DNA of 64,000 nucleotides from positions 1,426,501 through 1,490,500 of the forward strand of contig CM061097.1 in the NCBI GenBank assembly GCA_030770545.1, given 5' to 3'. Shown one piece after another: positions 11,921 through 22,640 of this stretch. Origin of the DNA: Macropodus opercularis. Taxonomy: Eukaryota > Chordata > Actinopteri > Anabantiformes > Osphronemidae. The notes under the pieces are model-generated. The model saw nothing but the letters and a program-made list of their open reading frames with translations. It had not been told where the DNA came from and did not search any database. A program made the translations under genes and the position numbers. The first letter of the stretch is position 1, and each line of letters opens with the position of its first letter.

Positions 11921-12119
11921 TATTGTATACAGTCTGAGCACGCTAATCTGCACGTGGGACGACATGAACGCTCGAGTTTTTCTCCTTTTCTGGCTCCAGG
12001 TCTGTCTCTTTCTTTCCTTCCTTCCCTCTCTCTCACTCCCTCATTGTCTTCTTATACTGTATCTCCTCACTGCAAATTCTAATAGCACATAAACATACAT
12101 CGGTTTTTCTCTCTCTCTC

Positions 12120-12122
12120 ACT

Positions 12123-12156
<34 letters not shown>

Positions 12157-12163
12157 CACACAC
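12120..12163. repeat. CA-rich microsatellite, imperfect
   Basis: A CT tract runs into CA repeats interrupted by one AAACA, about 44 bases in total. Confidence 0.93.
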
Positions 12164-14821
12164 TGGGGGCACTTTCCCCCTTTTGTTAGTCTTGCACACA
12201 TTTTTCACTTCATTCTCTTTTTTTCTGTTTCTTTTTCACATCATTATATTCCCAACTCTCCATAGGTACTATACCTGCTAATTACCCATAATGCCACAGT
12301 CATTATTTTCCCATCTCTACTGCTAATTTGCTCTATACCTTTCTTTCCCCTCTCTAGGAGACCTATCAGCTCCCAGACAGCTTCTAGCTAACTTCAGCCT
12401 TTAAAAGTGATAGAACGGAAGAAAAAAAAAACACAGGAAGGAAAAGGGGGAAAGCAGTGAAGAAGTCCATGTCCCAGACATTGATTAGAATTCAATTGCA
12501 AACAGGTGTCGTTGAGGTCCAGTTTTTAATTGTGTGCACAGAGACAATTACGCAGTCACACACACACAAAGTAACTCAGGCTAATAACCTCTTTGGTAAT
12601 ACCAAACATGTAATTATGTACGTTGCTTATTTAATATTTAATCATTAGGCCAAATGAAAACAAGCCTGTTCTGAGCTGATCGGGACATATTAAAGAGTTT
12701 AATGACTGCAGGTGGGTTTACCCAGTGTGTGGCCTGAGAGCAGGAGGGGATGGAGAGACTGGGAACGACGTTTGTGTGTTTGTGCCTGAGAGAAGAAGAG
12801 ATGAAAAGGGAAACGATCCTGCGATTTCACTCCGTCGTTTCTTCATCTTCCTTCACAGGAAGGAATATTGCTTCGTCATGTGCATTTGTGTTTATAATTT
12901 CACTTCAGCCGCCTCTCTAACACCTTAAAGAACGTGTCGACATTTTAGCAACATTGGAACCAGCATTGCCTAAACCCAATAAAGTTGTTTAAGCCTCCTG
13001 TGACACTGTGTTGGCACTTCTGGCGGCCACTGAAAGGTTTCTGAGTGCAAAAAGTGCGCCGGCATTTATCCGCTAGATTCCTTCCGGTCCGCACCGCTCG
13101 GTTTCTCCCGGTTAGAAACTCCAGCTTCCTGTGTGTTTTGGATGGGGAGGAGGAGTAGAAGGGAGGAGCATGGAGGTCTGAAGTGGCTGTTTGTCAAAGT
13201 GCGTTGATGTTGTTAGATTCATTGTTTCCTGTGTTGGTCAGACACTAGGTTTGTGTTGGCATCGGGGCTGTTATTCTGGCTGCAGCGTTCTCCTCTCCCC
13301 CGCTCTCCATTCTCTGCTTCTCATTACAGTGAATAAACACAGGCTAAGTATTGGACTGGACAGCTTTTGAAGAAACACGAGCATGTGTGAGTTTGCATCT
13401 GTGTATGTGTGCACGCATGTGTGGCTTTGGAGTGCAGTGCGAGTTGTTGTTGTGTAAGTAATGGAAAGAGCTAAATTGAACAAATTCTTGAAGCTGGAGA
13501 ATTGGAAGGCAAACACGCTCAACAGTTGGAACCACTTATGGACTAAAATCAGAGTAGATATTCATGCACAACGTAGCAGGTTGTCTAGCAGTTTAATGGA
13601 GATGCAACAAACTTAGATCACATAATCAACGTCCTGTTGACGGGCTTCAGTTGATTCACTGCAAATAAAGCTTTATTCATAGCTAATAGATGCACAGTTG
13701 GCACAGACTCCACATGTGACTTACATACATGCTTAGCATCTTGCCTGTACGGACCAAAACGTCCGGTCCTTAAATTCTCTCACACTGTATAATTAAAGAA
13801 TTGACTTCGAGATGTCTGCACTGGACGTCTCTTCTACAGTGACTGACCGTAAATGCACATTTGTTTGCTTGCACGATGCTGTGTGTGCTGTCCATACCTC
13901 ATCCCATATCTTTATTTTGATATTAGTTAGCTGTCAGCATCTGGAGACTGTCTGATCCTGATCCTGTCTAGGGGGTGCATTTGTATTTTATATTCTCTGC
14001 AGGGACAGTATGGATCACTATATATTCAGTAAACACACACACAAACAGTACACAACCTCAAATGTCCCCTGACAGTCATGGCTGAAGGATGTTGGCAACA
14101 GGTGTGCAGTTGGGATGCCATTCTGACAGTGCTGGCAGATGCACACACAACACACACACAGTGGGCAAACACACACAGTCAGTGGAGGAAAATGGGAAAT
14201 AAATAAATAAGACTAAGACACTGTGTGAGAGCTAGTGACAGGAAGCTGGTCTCGCAGGGCGGTGTGCTCCACCACAGCTAATTAACCCCAGGAAATAATT
14301 GCAACAATATGCAAATGCTGTGTAGATAATTCACTACACTGCCATGCTACGTAGTCAGTCACTCTGTCGTCCGCTGCTGAGGGTGTAGGCAGCGGATGCG
14401 TGTTGGTTGCGTTTGCATATGAAATTGGAGAACACGAGCTCATGAAGACATCAGCCGTGCAGTATGTGTCCTGAAATGCATTATTCATGGTTTCCTAAGA
14501 AAAACAACACAGATTGTGGTTTTGCCCAGTCTTTGGTCAGCATCTGTAGTTATTCTGTAAACGTTACACACGTGCATGAAGCTTCTGTGCTTAGTAACAA
14601 ACCTGCCCAGTGGCTCAGTACGTGATGGACCAAGAAGAGGCTGAACAATGGGTGTCACCAGCAAAAGAGGGGGAGAAGGTAGAAGACAAGAAGGGAGTGA
14701 GGGATGGCTAATGAAACGGGCTCCACGTGAAGGGTCACATGGCAGAGGCGGGAAACCAACACTTCAAAGGGCTTTCATGTCACTGCCACTTAGACCGACA
14801 GGTCCGCTCCAGCCAGCCCCG

Positions 14822-14972
14822 CCGCGAGCGCGCGAGGTAACGGCCGTCTCCGCGAGCGCGCGAGGTAACGGCCGTCTCCGCGAGCGCGCGAGGTAACGGC
14901 CGTCTCCGCGAGCACGAGAGGTAACGCGCGTCTTCGCGAGCACGAGAGGTAACGCGCGTCTCCGCGAGCGCG
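14822..14972. repeat. CpG-dense 28-bp minisatellite, 5.4 copies
   Basis: Five tandem 28-bp units begin at 14822, 14850, 14878, 14906 and 14934, followed by an 11-base partial copy. Units 1-3 are identical to each other; units 4-5 share a different version (GCACGAGAGG in place of GCGCGCGAGG, and CGCGCG in place of CGGCCG), with one extra C-to-T change in unit 5. Type-1 units carry seven CpG each. The period is not a multiple of three, so the open frames crossing it on both strands are repeat artefacts. It sits alone in AT-richer intron DNA, with no sign of a promoter or exon. Confidence 0.97.
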
Positions 14973-15399
14973 GCCCCGATGGCAGAAGGGCAGAGCAGAG
15001 TTTCCTGCTCTTGCATCACACTCTGTGAATGGAGGTGGGTGCTGACGCTACTGCCCGCTCATGCTAATGCAGCAGTAAACACAAACAGTCGGACAGGTTA
15101 ATTTACCTCCAGACGCACCGGGCAAAAACACCCCTCAGAGTACGCACCATCTCATCAAACCACAAGATGCCGTCTCCTCAAACCATATTTTCTGTCACAC
15201 TTCCTTCCTTCCTTCTCAAGCACCGCTTTTATGAGGGAGGGTCTGGAAGCGATTATCTTTCTCTGAGAATATACAGTCTTAGTAAAATGCTCATTTAGGT
15301 GAACTCACAGGATGCTCTCGTAAGACACCTCCTCTGTCCTCTACCTCATATCTCTAATTATTTGTTTTGCAGTCACATGGAACAGTTTGACACTCAATT

Positions 15400-15520
15400 A
15401 ACATATGAGCTGCAATTCTCTGTAGACCATGTGTTTGTTTAGCTTGAGATATTGCTTTTTTTATATACATCTGTATGCTAATTAGGTTAATTGTTTGCAT
15501 CGAGCATGCCGCTGCCTTTA
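15400..15520. promoter_or_regulatory. Candidate enhancer-like block with POU/homeodomain motifs
   Basis: A repeat-poor stretch with ATGCTAATTA at 15475-15484 (octamer-like plus homeodomain core), GGTTAATTG at 15485-15493 and TTTGCAT at 15494-15500 (octamer half on the other strand), packed into 26 bases. The dense cluster resembles POU-factor sites in neural enhancers. Function is not shown. Confidence 0.28.
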
Positions 15521-16253
15521 ATACAAGGTGGTGTTGCAGACTGGGGAGCGAGTTGTTTTGGCTCCACGCGCAGTCAAACCTCGCGTGTGAATGTGCTGTT
15601 GATTTCTATTGTGCACGAGACAGTTTGATAGAAAATCACAAGTTCATTAACTGATGGCCTTTCACGGTGTTTCTCTCCATTCCTGGATATAAGTGCCTAC
15701 GTGTGAGGTTAATTAAACGTGTCTTCTGCGTACGTGTGTCATCCTGCATAAATGTGCATGGCTGTGTTTTTGAAGGAAATCAGCTGTGGTTCTTCATAAT
15801 TGTGTGAGCGGTTGCAAAACTGTCTCTAGGTGTAAATGTTTTGTATGCACATGTGTATATAACCTTTTTGTTGTTGTTTTTCCTGTGACCTTCCCCCAGT
15901 GTCTTCCCATTACGCCTTTACTGGCATATAGATGTGCCATTGATTCAGCAATGGCTTACAAATTAAGATTTAAACGTTACATCACCCAGCCTATTGAGTT
16001 TTACATTTAGGGCATTTGCAATATGCAAGACTTATTGATCTGCTGAGGTGTGGCAAGGAAATCACCTCAAGCAAACACCAATTTTTTTGTCTCTGCTTTT
16101 GATGGCCTCGTGGTGCACGTTTGGATGCTTTCACATTACATCTCTATATCCGACAAACACTGCTAATGCTTCAGCTTGACGTGTTCCACTGCACAGCATT
16201 TCTCTTAGTGGGTTTATAGATCTGATATTGGAATGGCTTTTGTTGTGTTGCAG

Positions 16254-16373
16254 GAAAATGGCTCCTCTGAGGAACACGTGCTGTACGTGTGGGACCACTT
16301 TGTGTCCAAAGCTGCAGCCAAGAATGTCTTCATCGTGGCCCACAGCTACGGAGGCCTGTCTTTCGTTGAGCTG
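16254..16373 (+). CDS. fam172a: FAM172A/ARB2A coding exon with HSYGG nucleophile elbow
   Basis: This internal exon has 120 bases, 40 codons, phase 0 at both ends, with acceptor TGTTGCAG and donor GTGAGT. It encodes ENGSSEEHVLYVWDHFV, then NVFIVAHSYGGLSFVEL. The second part is the strand-turn-helix of the alpha/beta-hydrolase fold of the Arb2 domain: a hydrophobic strand followed by HSYGG, with the serine (codon 31 of the exon, about position 293 in human numbering from memory) at the place of a catalytic nucleophile. The first glycine of the usual GxSxG is replaced by histidine, as in FAM172A relatives, so hydrolase activity is not assured. The exon continues the frame of the 7263-7481 exon exactly. 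It is separated from the next exon by 21 kb. Confidence 0.96.
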
Positions 16374-17605
16374 GTGAGTTTTCCGCTTCTCCTTGCTTCC
16401 CCACTGATGTTAAGACGCATTGAGACACATGATACTTAAGTCTTCTGCTGTTTGTGTTGAAATATTTGCCTTTTCTCTTACACACACAAAAATTTCAAAT
16501 TTGCAACTGCACAGTCCATGCTAACACCCAGACGGTACACGGTGTTAGTATGACGAGCACATTCTCAAATCCTGTGCACATATTTTGTGATGGAGTCATA
16601 TGAACAGCATTTAGTTTCCTTAATTCCTTTAAAAATGATCCATCTGATTCGTCCTTTGTATCCAGTTCTTCGCACTAAGAACATGAGGAACAGAGGGCAA
16701 CTGGAGAACTCTTAGTATGTAGATCTCTCAGCCTTACGAGCGAGCCAGGGAAGGTTGAAAGATGGTGGGAGGGATGTGGATTTGAAGGAATTAATGGTAC
16801 CCTGGGTGAGGATGAAAATAAAAGTTTGGCCAGATTTATCACTGTACACAACGAGCCTACGGTGCATCTTTCACAGGTTCCATGAAGGCTTGTGAGGTTA
16901 ATGGTTTACTTTCATCTGTTTGGCTTACAGTACTTTGATGTCGTTATAGGAGCCTGCGTCTCGTATCGATCACCATTTTCCCTTCCGTTAGTGTTTTAAC
17001 AAGTAGAGTTGCTCAACAACAGAATCCCTGTAACGGTGAGGTATACATGTATAGACGATGTCACAATCCGTTTTGTTTGTACTGCTTGATAAATTCTGGG
17101 TGACTACTTAATGCCAGGCATATTGTTGAACCGCTGTGCAGTGGGTTCTCGTTTAAATACTGCTCTTGCAGAAGACGACACTACATAACACGCTAGTAGT
17201 GTTTGCGTCCTATGATCTGAGAGCTGGGCTTCGCTGCCAGTCTGCTGGTTTCTGGATCCAAAGTGAGAATTTGCTGCTAGACTCAACACATCACATATTA
17301 TTTGGGACATATCTCTCCTCTTTTCTTAGGGAGCGGGAGGCGGAGAGAAGCAGCACAATGAGGATGCGGCTAGTGGGGGATTAAAGGTGGGCACTTGTCC
17401 CACTGGTGTTTTCAGGAATATTTTATTTTCTTTCTTTTTCTTTCACCCACACTTTTTTTGTTTAGTATTTTGTAATTTTAATTTAGCTGCTAAATATTCA
17501 TGCAGTGTTTTGTCCGTGACAGCCTCACAATCTCCTGGGCTTTCTCGCTGTGACGACGACTAGCTATTTTCTCTATTTGTGTCCCTCCGTCTCTCTGCCT
17601 CCTTC

Positions 17606-17607
<2 letters not shown>

Positions 17608-17636
<29 letters not shown>
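17608..17636. repeat. (CA)n microsatellite
   Basis: About 14 CA units, followed by GTCTCTCTCTCT. Confidence 0.97.
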
Positions 17637-17638
<2 letters not shown>

Positions 17639-18289
17639 CTCTCTCTCTGTAAGGCCTCAGTAAGGTTCTAACCGCTTCCTTTTATGTGATGTCCTTGTCA
17701 AGTGAAAACACTCATGTACAGTACATGCATATGTAAATACACAGCGTATAGCAGATGCAGTATAGAGAGTATAACATCAAAACAGACACTTGAAAAGATC
17801 CTTGTGTTCACTTTAAGCGACGGTGGGTTTGGATATGTCATTGTCAGGTTTCCCTCGAGGCCATGAGTGCTTCAGTTGTCTGTCAGTGTCAAAACTACTT
17901 CACCTCTTCCAGCCTGACACCAACACAAAGCTCTAAAAACAAACCTAGCTGTTGTTAGCATCCTTCATGTGTCCAAGTCGATCACGTTAATAAGACATTT
18001 TCTTTTTTTGTTTGCACTGCTGTTTATATGCAAACGTCTCCTCACTCACAGACATGCGCTTTATAGACGTACTGAACAAATGCACACATGGGCTTAAGAG
18101 CAGCCGCTATACATTTCCAGCAGTAGCTGTGTTTTTGCTTTCCCTCACACATAAGCGCACATACTGTACATACCCGCGCTCACCATCTACTTAATTGACG
18201 AGAAAGTGGTCCAGCGGGACGGGATGGGAGGGGTGTGCGCATGAGCAGGCAAGTGGAGAGTGGAGCCTTGCGGGATGAACCATTTGACA

Positions 18290-18570
18290 CATGAGAAGAC
18301 CCAGAGAAAACAAGCTGTCTGTGGGTTAATTACTAGTCCCCTTTGCAGTTAATAAATACATTTCTGATCAAGCACATCAAAAAGGCCCGCCATTAATTTC
18401 TTCTGCTCGCTCCCCTTGCTCCAGAGCATGTTAGCCCCTGTTTGGAGCGCTCAAGTGTTTCATTGCAATTTGATTTCTTTTAAAACACTTCACAGTGTGT
18501 ACTGACTAATTATAGATACATCAAAGAGTAGCTAACTGCCTTTGACTGAGAGCACGAGGGAGAAAGAGAA
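18290..18570. promoter_or_regulatory. Candidate conserved non-coding block (homeodomain-motif-rich)
   Basis: About 280 bases without simple repeats, with GGGTTAATTACTAG near 18323, GCAGTTAATAAATAC near 18348, CGCCATTAATTTC near 18388, CATTGCAATTTGATTTC near 18461 and CTGACTAATTATAG near 18502. Both flanks are GT/CT-rich and look neutral. This is among the strongest enhancer-like textures in the window, but the call rests on motif density alone. Confidence 0.33.
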
Positions 18571-19300
18571 GCTGGTGCTGCAGGGGGAGCCTACGTGGTC
18601 GTCTTCACCTTTTTTTACCCTTCTCCCCTCTCTGTTATTCTTTAGCTTTACAGATTCCATCCATCTGCATCGTTTTGTAGTTGTGTCCTTCTTTCTACCT
18701 CTTCCTTGGAGCCTCTAGTCTCCTAAAGACTCAGCCTGCTGTCCCTGCTTGTTTTAAACAACAACTGGTCATCGGTGCCGTTTCATTTTGAACCCCCGTA
18801 TTTCTATTTTCCCTCCTTTGCCAGCGAGGAAGGGGCCGAGGCGGTAGAGCCACACAAAACCAGGGTCCTGCCTCCACGTCTTCCTCTGCTCAGCCTGTCT
18901 TTTCATCTTTGGTTGTTGCCAGGAGTGAAGGGGGAGGTGTAAGTGGCAGTGGTTGGTGGTGGCTGTGTTGAGGAAGGGTTGTCTAACCCACACTAACCTT
19001 GTTGTTCACAGAGTGAAAAAGGAGCCCTCTCATTGGACAGGACAGGGCAGCATTATATAAGGTCTTATGTAAGAATGCATCTGTCTCCCAGTACACAAAT
19101 GTGTGGGTGCCAAGTAGACAAGCAGCCAGTCGCCAGAACAGCCCTTCAAAAACACGATTACAGATTTTAAGTGTCCTCTTTGAACGGCGCATACTGTACA
19201 TGCAGTACATGCTTTCAAAATATCTGTCTGCTCACTTTCTGCATAGTACCATCTGTTTCAATCTATGGTGAATATATCTACTTTCTCTCCGAGACCCTTG

Positions 19301-19410
<110 letters not shown>

Positions 19411-20195
19411 TTGTGGCTAGGTGTCAGATGTGGGAAGAGACGCTTGAGGTGAGACGATAGATGGAGGATCACTTCCCTCCTTGTGGACTTCATTGCTATA
19501 CTGGTGTGTGGAGGATGAGAGAGAAAAAACACTGCAGGGTGAATCAGTCTGAGTCGCAGAAGTTACTTTTACATAGCTGAGAGTTTAGAGAGTGATTGGA
19601 TTTCTGTTGCCGCGATATGGCATCCTTAGATTGAATTAGAAGTTTTTATAAAGTGTGGGGAGATGCAAAAAGGGCAACTTTATTTCTGCAACATTGTGCA
19701 TTTCATCAGATTCGCAAGAAATAGAAGTAAGGAAAAGTAGTTCACTTCTGATTTCCTGTTCATTAAACTGCAAACCTGTATGTTTTTGCTACCTTCTTTG
19801 CATAATCTTTAGCTTTCTCCCTTCTTTTCTAACACATTTATTACCACTAGGCCCTTTCACCGCTGTATTTAACCTCCTTAACTCTGCCCCTTCTAGTCTT
19901 TTACATTTTTTTGTTCCCAGTCGCGGTGACCCTCGGGGCAGCGGCGGTGCCAGCCATGCCCTCTGTGCAGGTCTGGCAGTGGTTTCCTCAGCTCATGACT
20001 GGCATGGTAACAGCCTGCTGAACACATTTCAGTTCCCACCCTCTGGAAAGTCACACAAATGCAGGAGCATGAGTTGTGTTTTGTTTCTACTTGATCCTCA
20101 TTCTGACTTGTGTCTAATTCAGTGACAGCCCAACATATTTGGAAATATTTCCATTTGCTTTGGTTATGCTAGCTTAGCCGTCATCTTTCTAGTTA

Positions 20196-20318
20196 ATGGC
20201 TGACAACGTCCAGCGCTTCTTGGCTGCATTGATCACCGGCTACATACAAGACAAGCATGTAGTTGTTGGAAGCGTTCTGTTCTGCTGGAGGTTAGCTGCT
20301 CCTGTCATGCTCCGCTGA
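20196..20318 (+). other. Short open frame of 40 codons, probably chance
   Basis: The frame starts MADNVQRFLAALITGYIQD and ends in a TGA at 20316-20318. It has a balanced amino-acid composition, unlike the repeat-derived frames around it. I do not recognise it, it lacks a usable acceptor immediately upstream, and the region 20200-20560 could be an old mobile-element fragment. Listed only so that it can be searched. Confidence 0.12.
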
Positions 20319-20859
20319 TTTACAGACATATTGATATTGATTGATGCAGTAACTAAATCCCAGTCAGACATGAACAACTTTTCTTCAACGTTTCTTCAAA
20401 CCGCGGCGAACTGGGTTCCGTGTATATCTGTCTGAAACGCTCTTCCAGGACCAACGCAACCATCACCTGAGTTTATCAGTGTACAAACAAAAATCGCTTT
20501 AATTTGTTGACAAAATCATCGTAGCTGTGAAGACGACTACGCACAGGCGCCGAAACCCCCCTCGTCTCATGTTGTATGCACATCTCAGGCGCCTGTGAAG
20601 CTGTGAGTGCTAGCCCGTCTCCTGCTTCTGGAGGGGATGAAGAGAAGGTTTGTTTTTATCTCAAGGTTCTTCATCGCTGCTGGGCTCGCGGGCAGCGCCG
20701 TAGTAGTGCAGTTTCCTGTGTGTGCGTCTGTTTCGTGAACGTGTCCGTCTGTGTCTGCAGGTGCGTGCGTTTGTTCTTGCATGTGTGCACATCTGTGTGC
20801 GTCTTTCCTAGCCTGGAGAATACTGCACCGTCATGAGCCGAACAGCTTGGAGGAGAGCA

Positions 20860-21430
20860 CCTATCAGAGCCACGTTAGGGGAGGAGAGGCTGAGAGGCAA
20901 TGATAAATGGCTGGGGCACACTAGCAGAAATTAGTGGAGCCGTATGCAAAGCTGTGGCGTTTTTGTTTGATGTGAAACAAAAGGGCCACCGTGACAAAAG
21001 TGCCTGCCAGCCTGCACAGCAGGACAGCAGCCCTGAGGACATACAGCATCGCCACTGAGAGCGTGTGTTAGTATGCACCTCCGTATATGTGCTAATGTAT
21101 GCGTGTCCTACACAGTCCTGTTTTCTTGTCCCAGTCCATAATATGTGTATTATTACTGGCTGTGTATTTGTGCTCTCCTCGTAATGACAGACAATGCTGA
21201 GCCCTTTGTACACCATGAAAAGCCGTGGTTTCCTCCTCGGCGTAGCTACAGCATATTTGCTCTATTAAGCGCTTCAGATATAGATGTCTAATTTCTGCCT
21301 GAATGAATAGGAAACTTAGAGAGCGGCTCTCCTCTTAACATAAGGATGTAAATTGAACTGTTTAAATGTCACCGCTGGCAAACTGATTTAATTTGAATTG
21401 ATTTGCTTGTTTCTGGGAGAAAAGAGCTCC
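20860..21430. promoter_or_regulatory. Candidate conserved non-coding region
   Basis: Two repeat-free segments (about 20860-21010 and 21235-21430) flank GT-rich sequence. The second contains CTATTAAGCGCTTCAGATATAG, TAAATTGAACTG and TTTAATTTGAATTGATTTG, with homeodomain and forkhead-like cores. No coding frame of interest. Confidence 0.25.
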
Positions 21431-22519
21431 TTTGCTAAACCTTAGCTGCGCTCACTGCCACGGATAGACCAAGGTCTTTCTTTCCTCCTCAACAACACAT
21501 TGTAGGGCTTCTGAATTCTTCTATCTGCTGTGATTATGTACAAATGGCCTTCATTTGCCATCCATTTCAAAGCTGTAGTGCTGCATTGTGACTGGAGGCA
21601 GATGACGCAGACCAAATTACAGTGGGTTTGCTGCCTGAAAAGGATACTCGCACAATAGGCTTTGTGAAGTATTCCCTTCAATACGTCGCCATTATTCTCA
21701 CCTTTGTTGGTGTTTCTCTGTATGTTTCAGGAGCATCTTTGGTTTTTAGATTACATTTGTGGGGTTGGAGTGAGGAGGGGGATTGGAAATACTTTACTCA
21801 TCTCTTGTGTCTCTTGCGCTATTTCTACAGTATCTGAGGAAATTGACTTTGTGTTGGGTGAGAGATACAATTTTTTGTAGTTTGCAGCAATTGCGATTGC
21901 CCTTATTAGTAATTCTGCTCAGTTTTATTGTGCAGTATCATAACAAGCAATCCCCCAGAGAATCAACTGCCTGTTGATGCTACAGTTACTTTAAACTTTT
22001 TTAATTGTGACTTTCTAGTGTCTTACGTGTTGTGCAAGCCTGAATAACATAAAAATAGACACTTGGTAAATTGGTGTTGTTGGCCTGAGAACTGCTTAGT
22101 GATTGGGAGAGAAGAATGAACAGGTTTCTGTATGTTTTTGGACACGTATCTACTGTTATCGCCAGCAACCAAACCAAAGCCACTTCAGTTCATGTACGTG
22201 TCTCGTTTTGATGAAACTTTCCTATAATGCGCTCAGCAGCTTGCAGACAGACGTGGAGCTGCTCTCGCCTCAAGCTCTGACACCACAACGATCAATACGC
22301 ATCAGGATTGCTTCCAGACATTGTGCTTCCCATCATCAGTTCAAAAACGCCTCTTCCTCCTTCTTTTACAGTAATTATTCAGCGTCTTCCTCTTGTTCTC
22401 CTTCCCTGTCTCCTCTTAGTGATGGTCAATAATTTAACTACCTAGCTGTCGCTGCGTGATCGCTCCTGTCTGTCATGCTTGTGCTTACCGTCGGGCTTTG
22501 AAGTTGCTGTCACTCTCCC

Positions 22520-22640
22520 CACCGCGCTGTTAGTTTGTACATAATTAAGTCATGCACCACTTCTAATTGGTCTGTGACGGGTTATGATTAATACCAGTTG
22601 CAGGCTCCAGTGTGTGAGAACATCCGTAGATGTCAGATGT
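22520..22640. promoter_or_regulatory. Candidate conserved non-coding block
   Basis: A short repeat-free block with ACATAATTAAGTCATGC, TTCTAATTGG and GGTTATGATTAATACC. The motif composition is homeodomain-like. Weak evidence. Confidence 0.2.

Larger units (their letters stand above)
7482..16253 (+). other. fam172a: fam172a intron, 8.8 kb
   Basis: The donor is GTAAGTAG and the acceptor TTGTTGTGTTGCAG. The first 300 bases are strongly purine-rich with many GGG runs, followed by a CTCC array at 7872-7898. 8455-8600, 11690-11920 and 15400-15520 are repeat-free blocks with AT-rich transcription-factor motifs. Microsatellites occur at 9572-9622 and 12120-12163. 9800-9892 is a G-rich purine tract ending in ten or so G. 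12425-12430 is a short A run, and CA-rich cryptic repeats lie at 14030-14180. A CpG-rich minisatellite is at 14822-14972. I see nothing specific in 8600-9560, 9900-11690, 12170-14030, 14180-14800, 15000-15400 or 15520-16250. Confidence 0.85.

Noticed and set aside
14648..15019. Frames on both strands across the CpG-rich minisatellite
   Set aside because: The 28-base period is not a multiple of three and the translated repeats change frame; no gene features flank them.
17700..17735. Palindrome ATGTACAGTACAT and a similar one near 19195
   Set aside because: Short palindromes of this size are common by chance; no array or spacing pattern suggests a CRISPR or mobile-element terminus.
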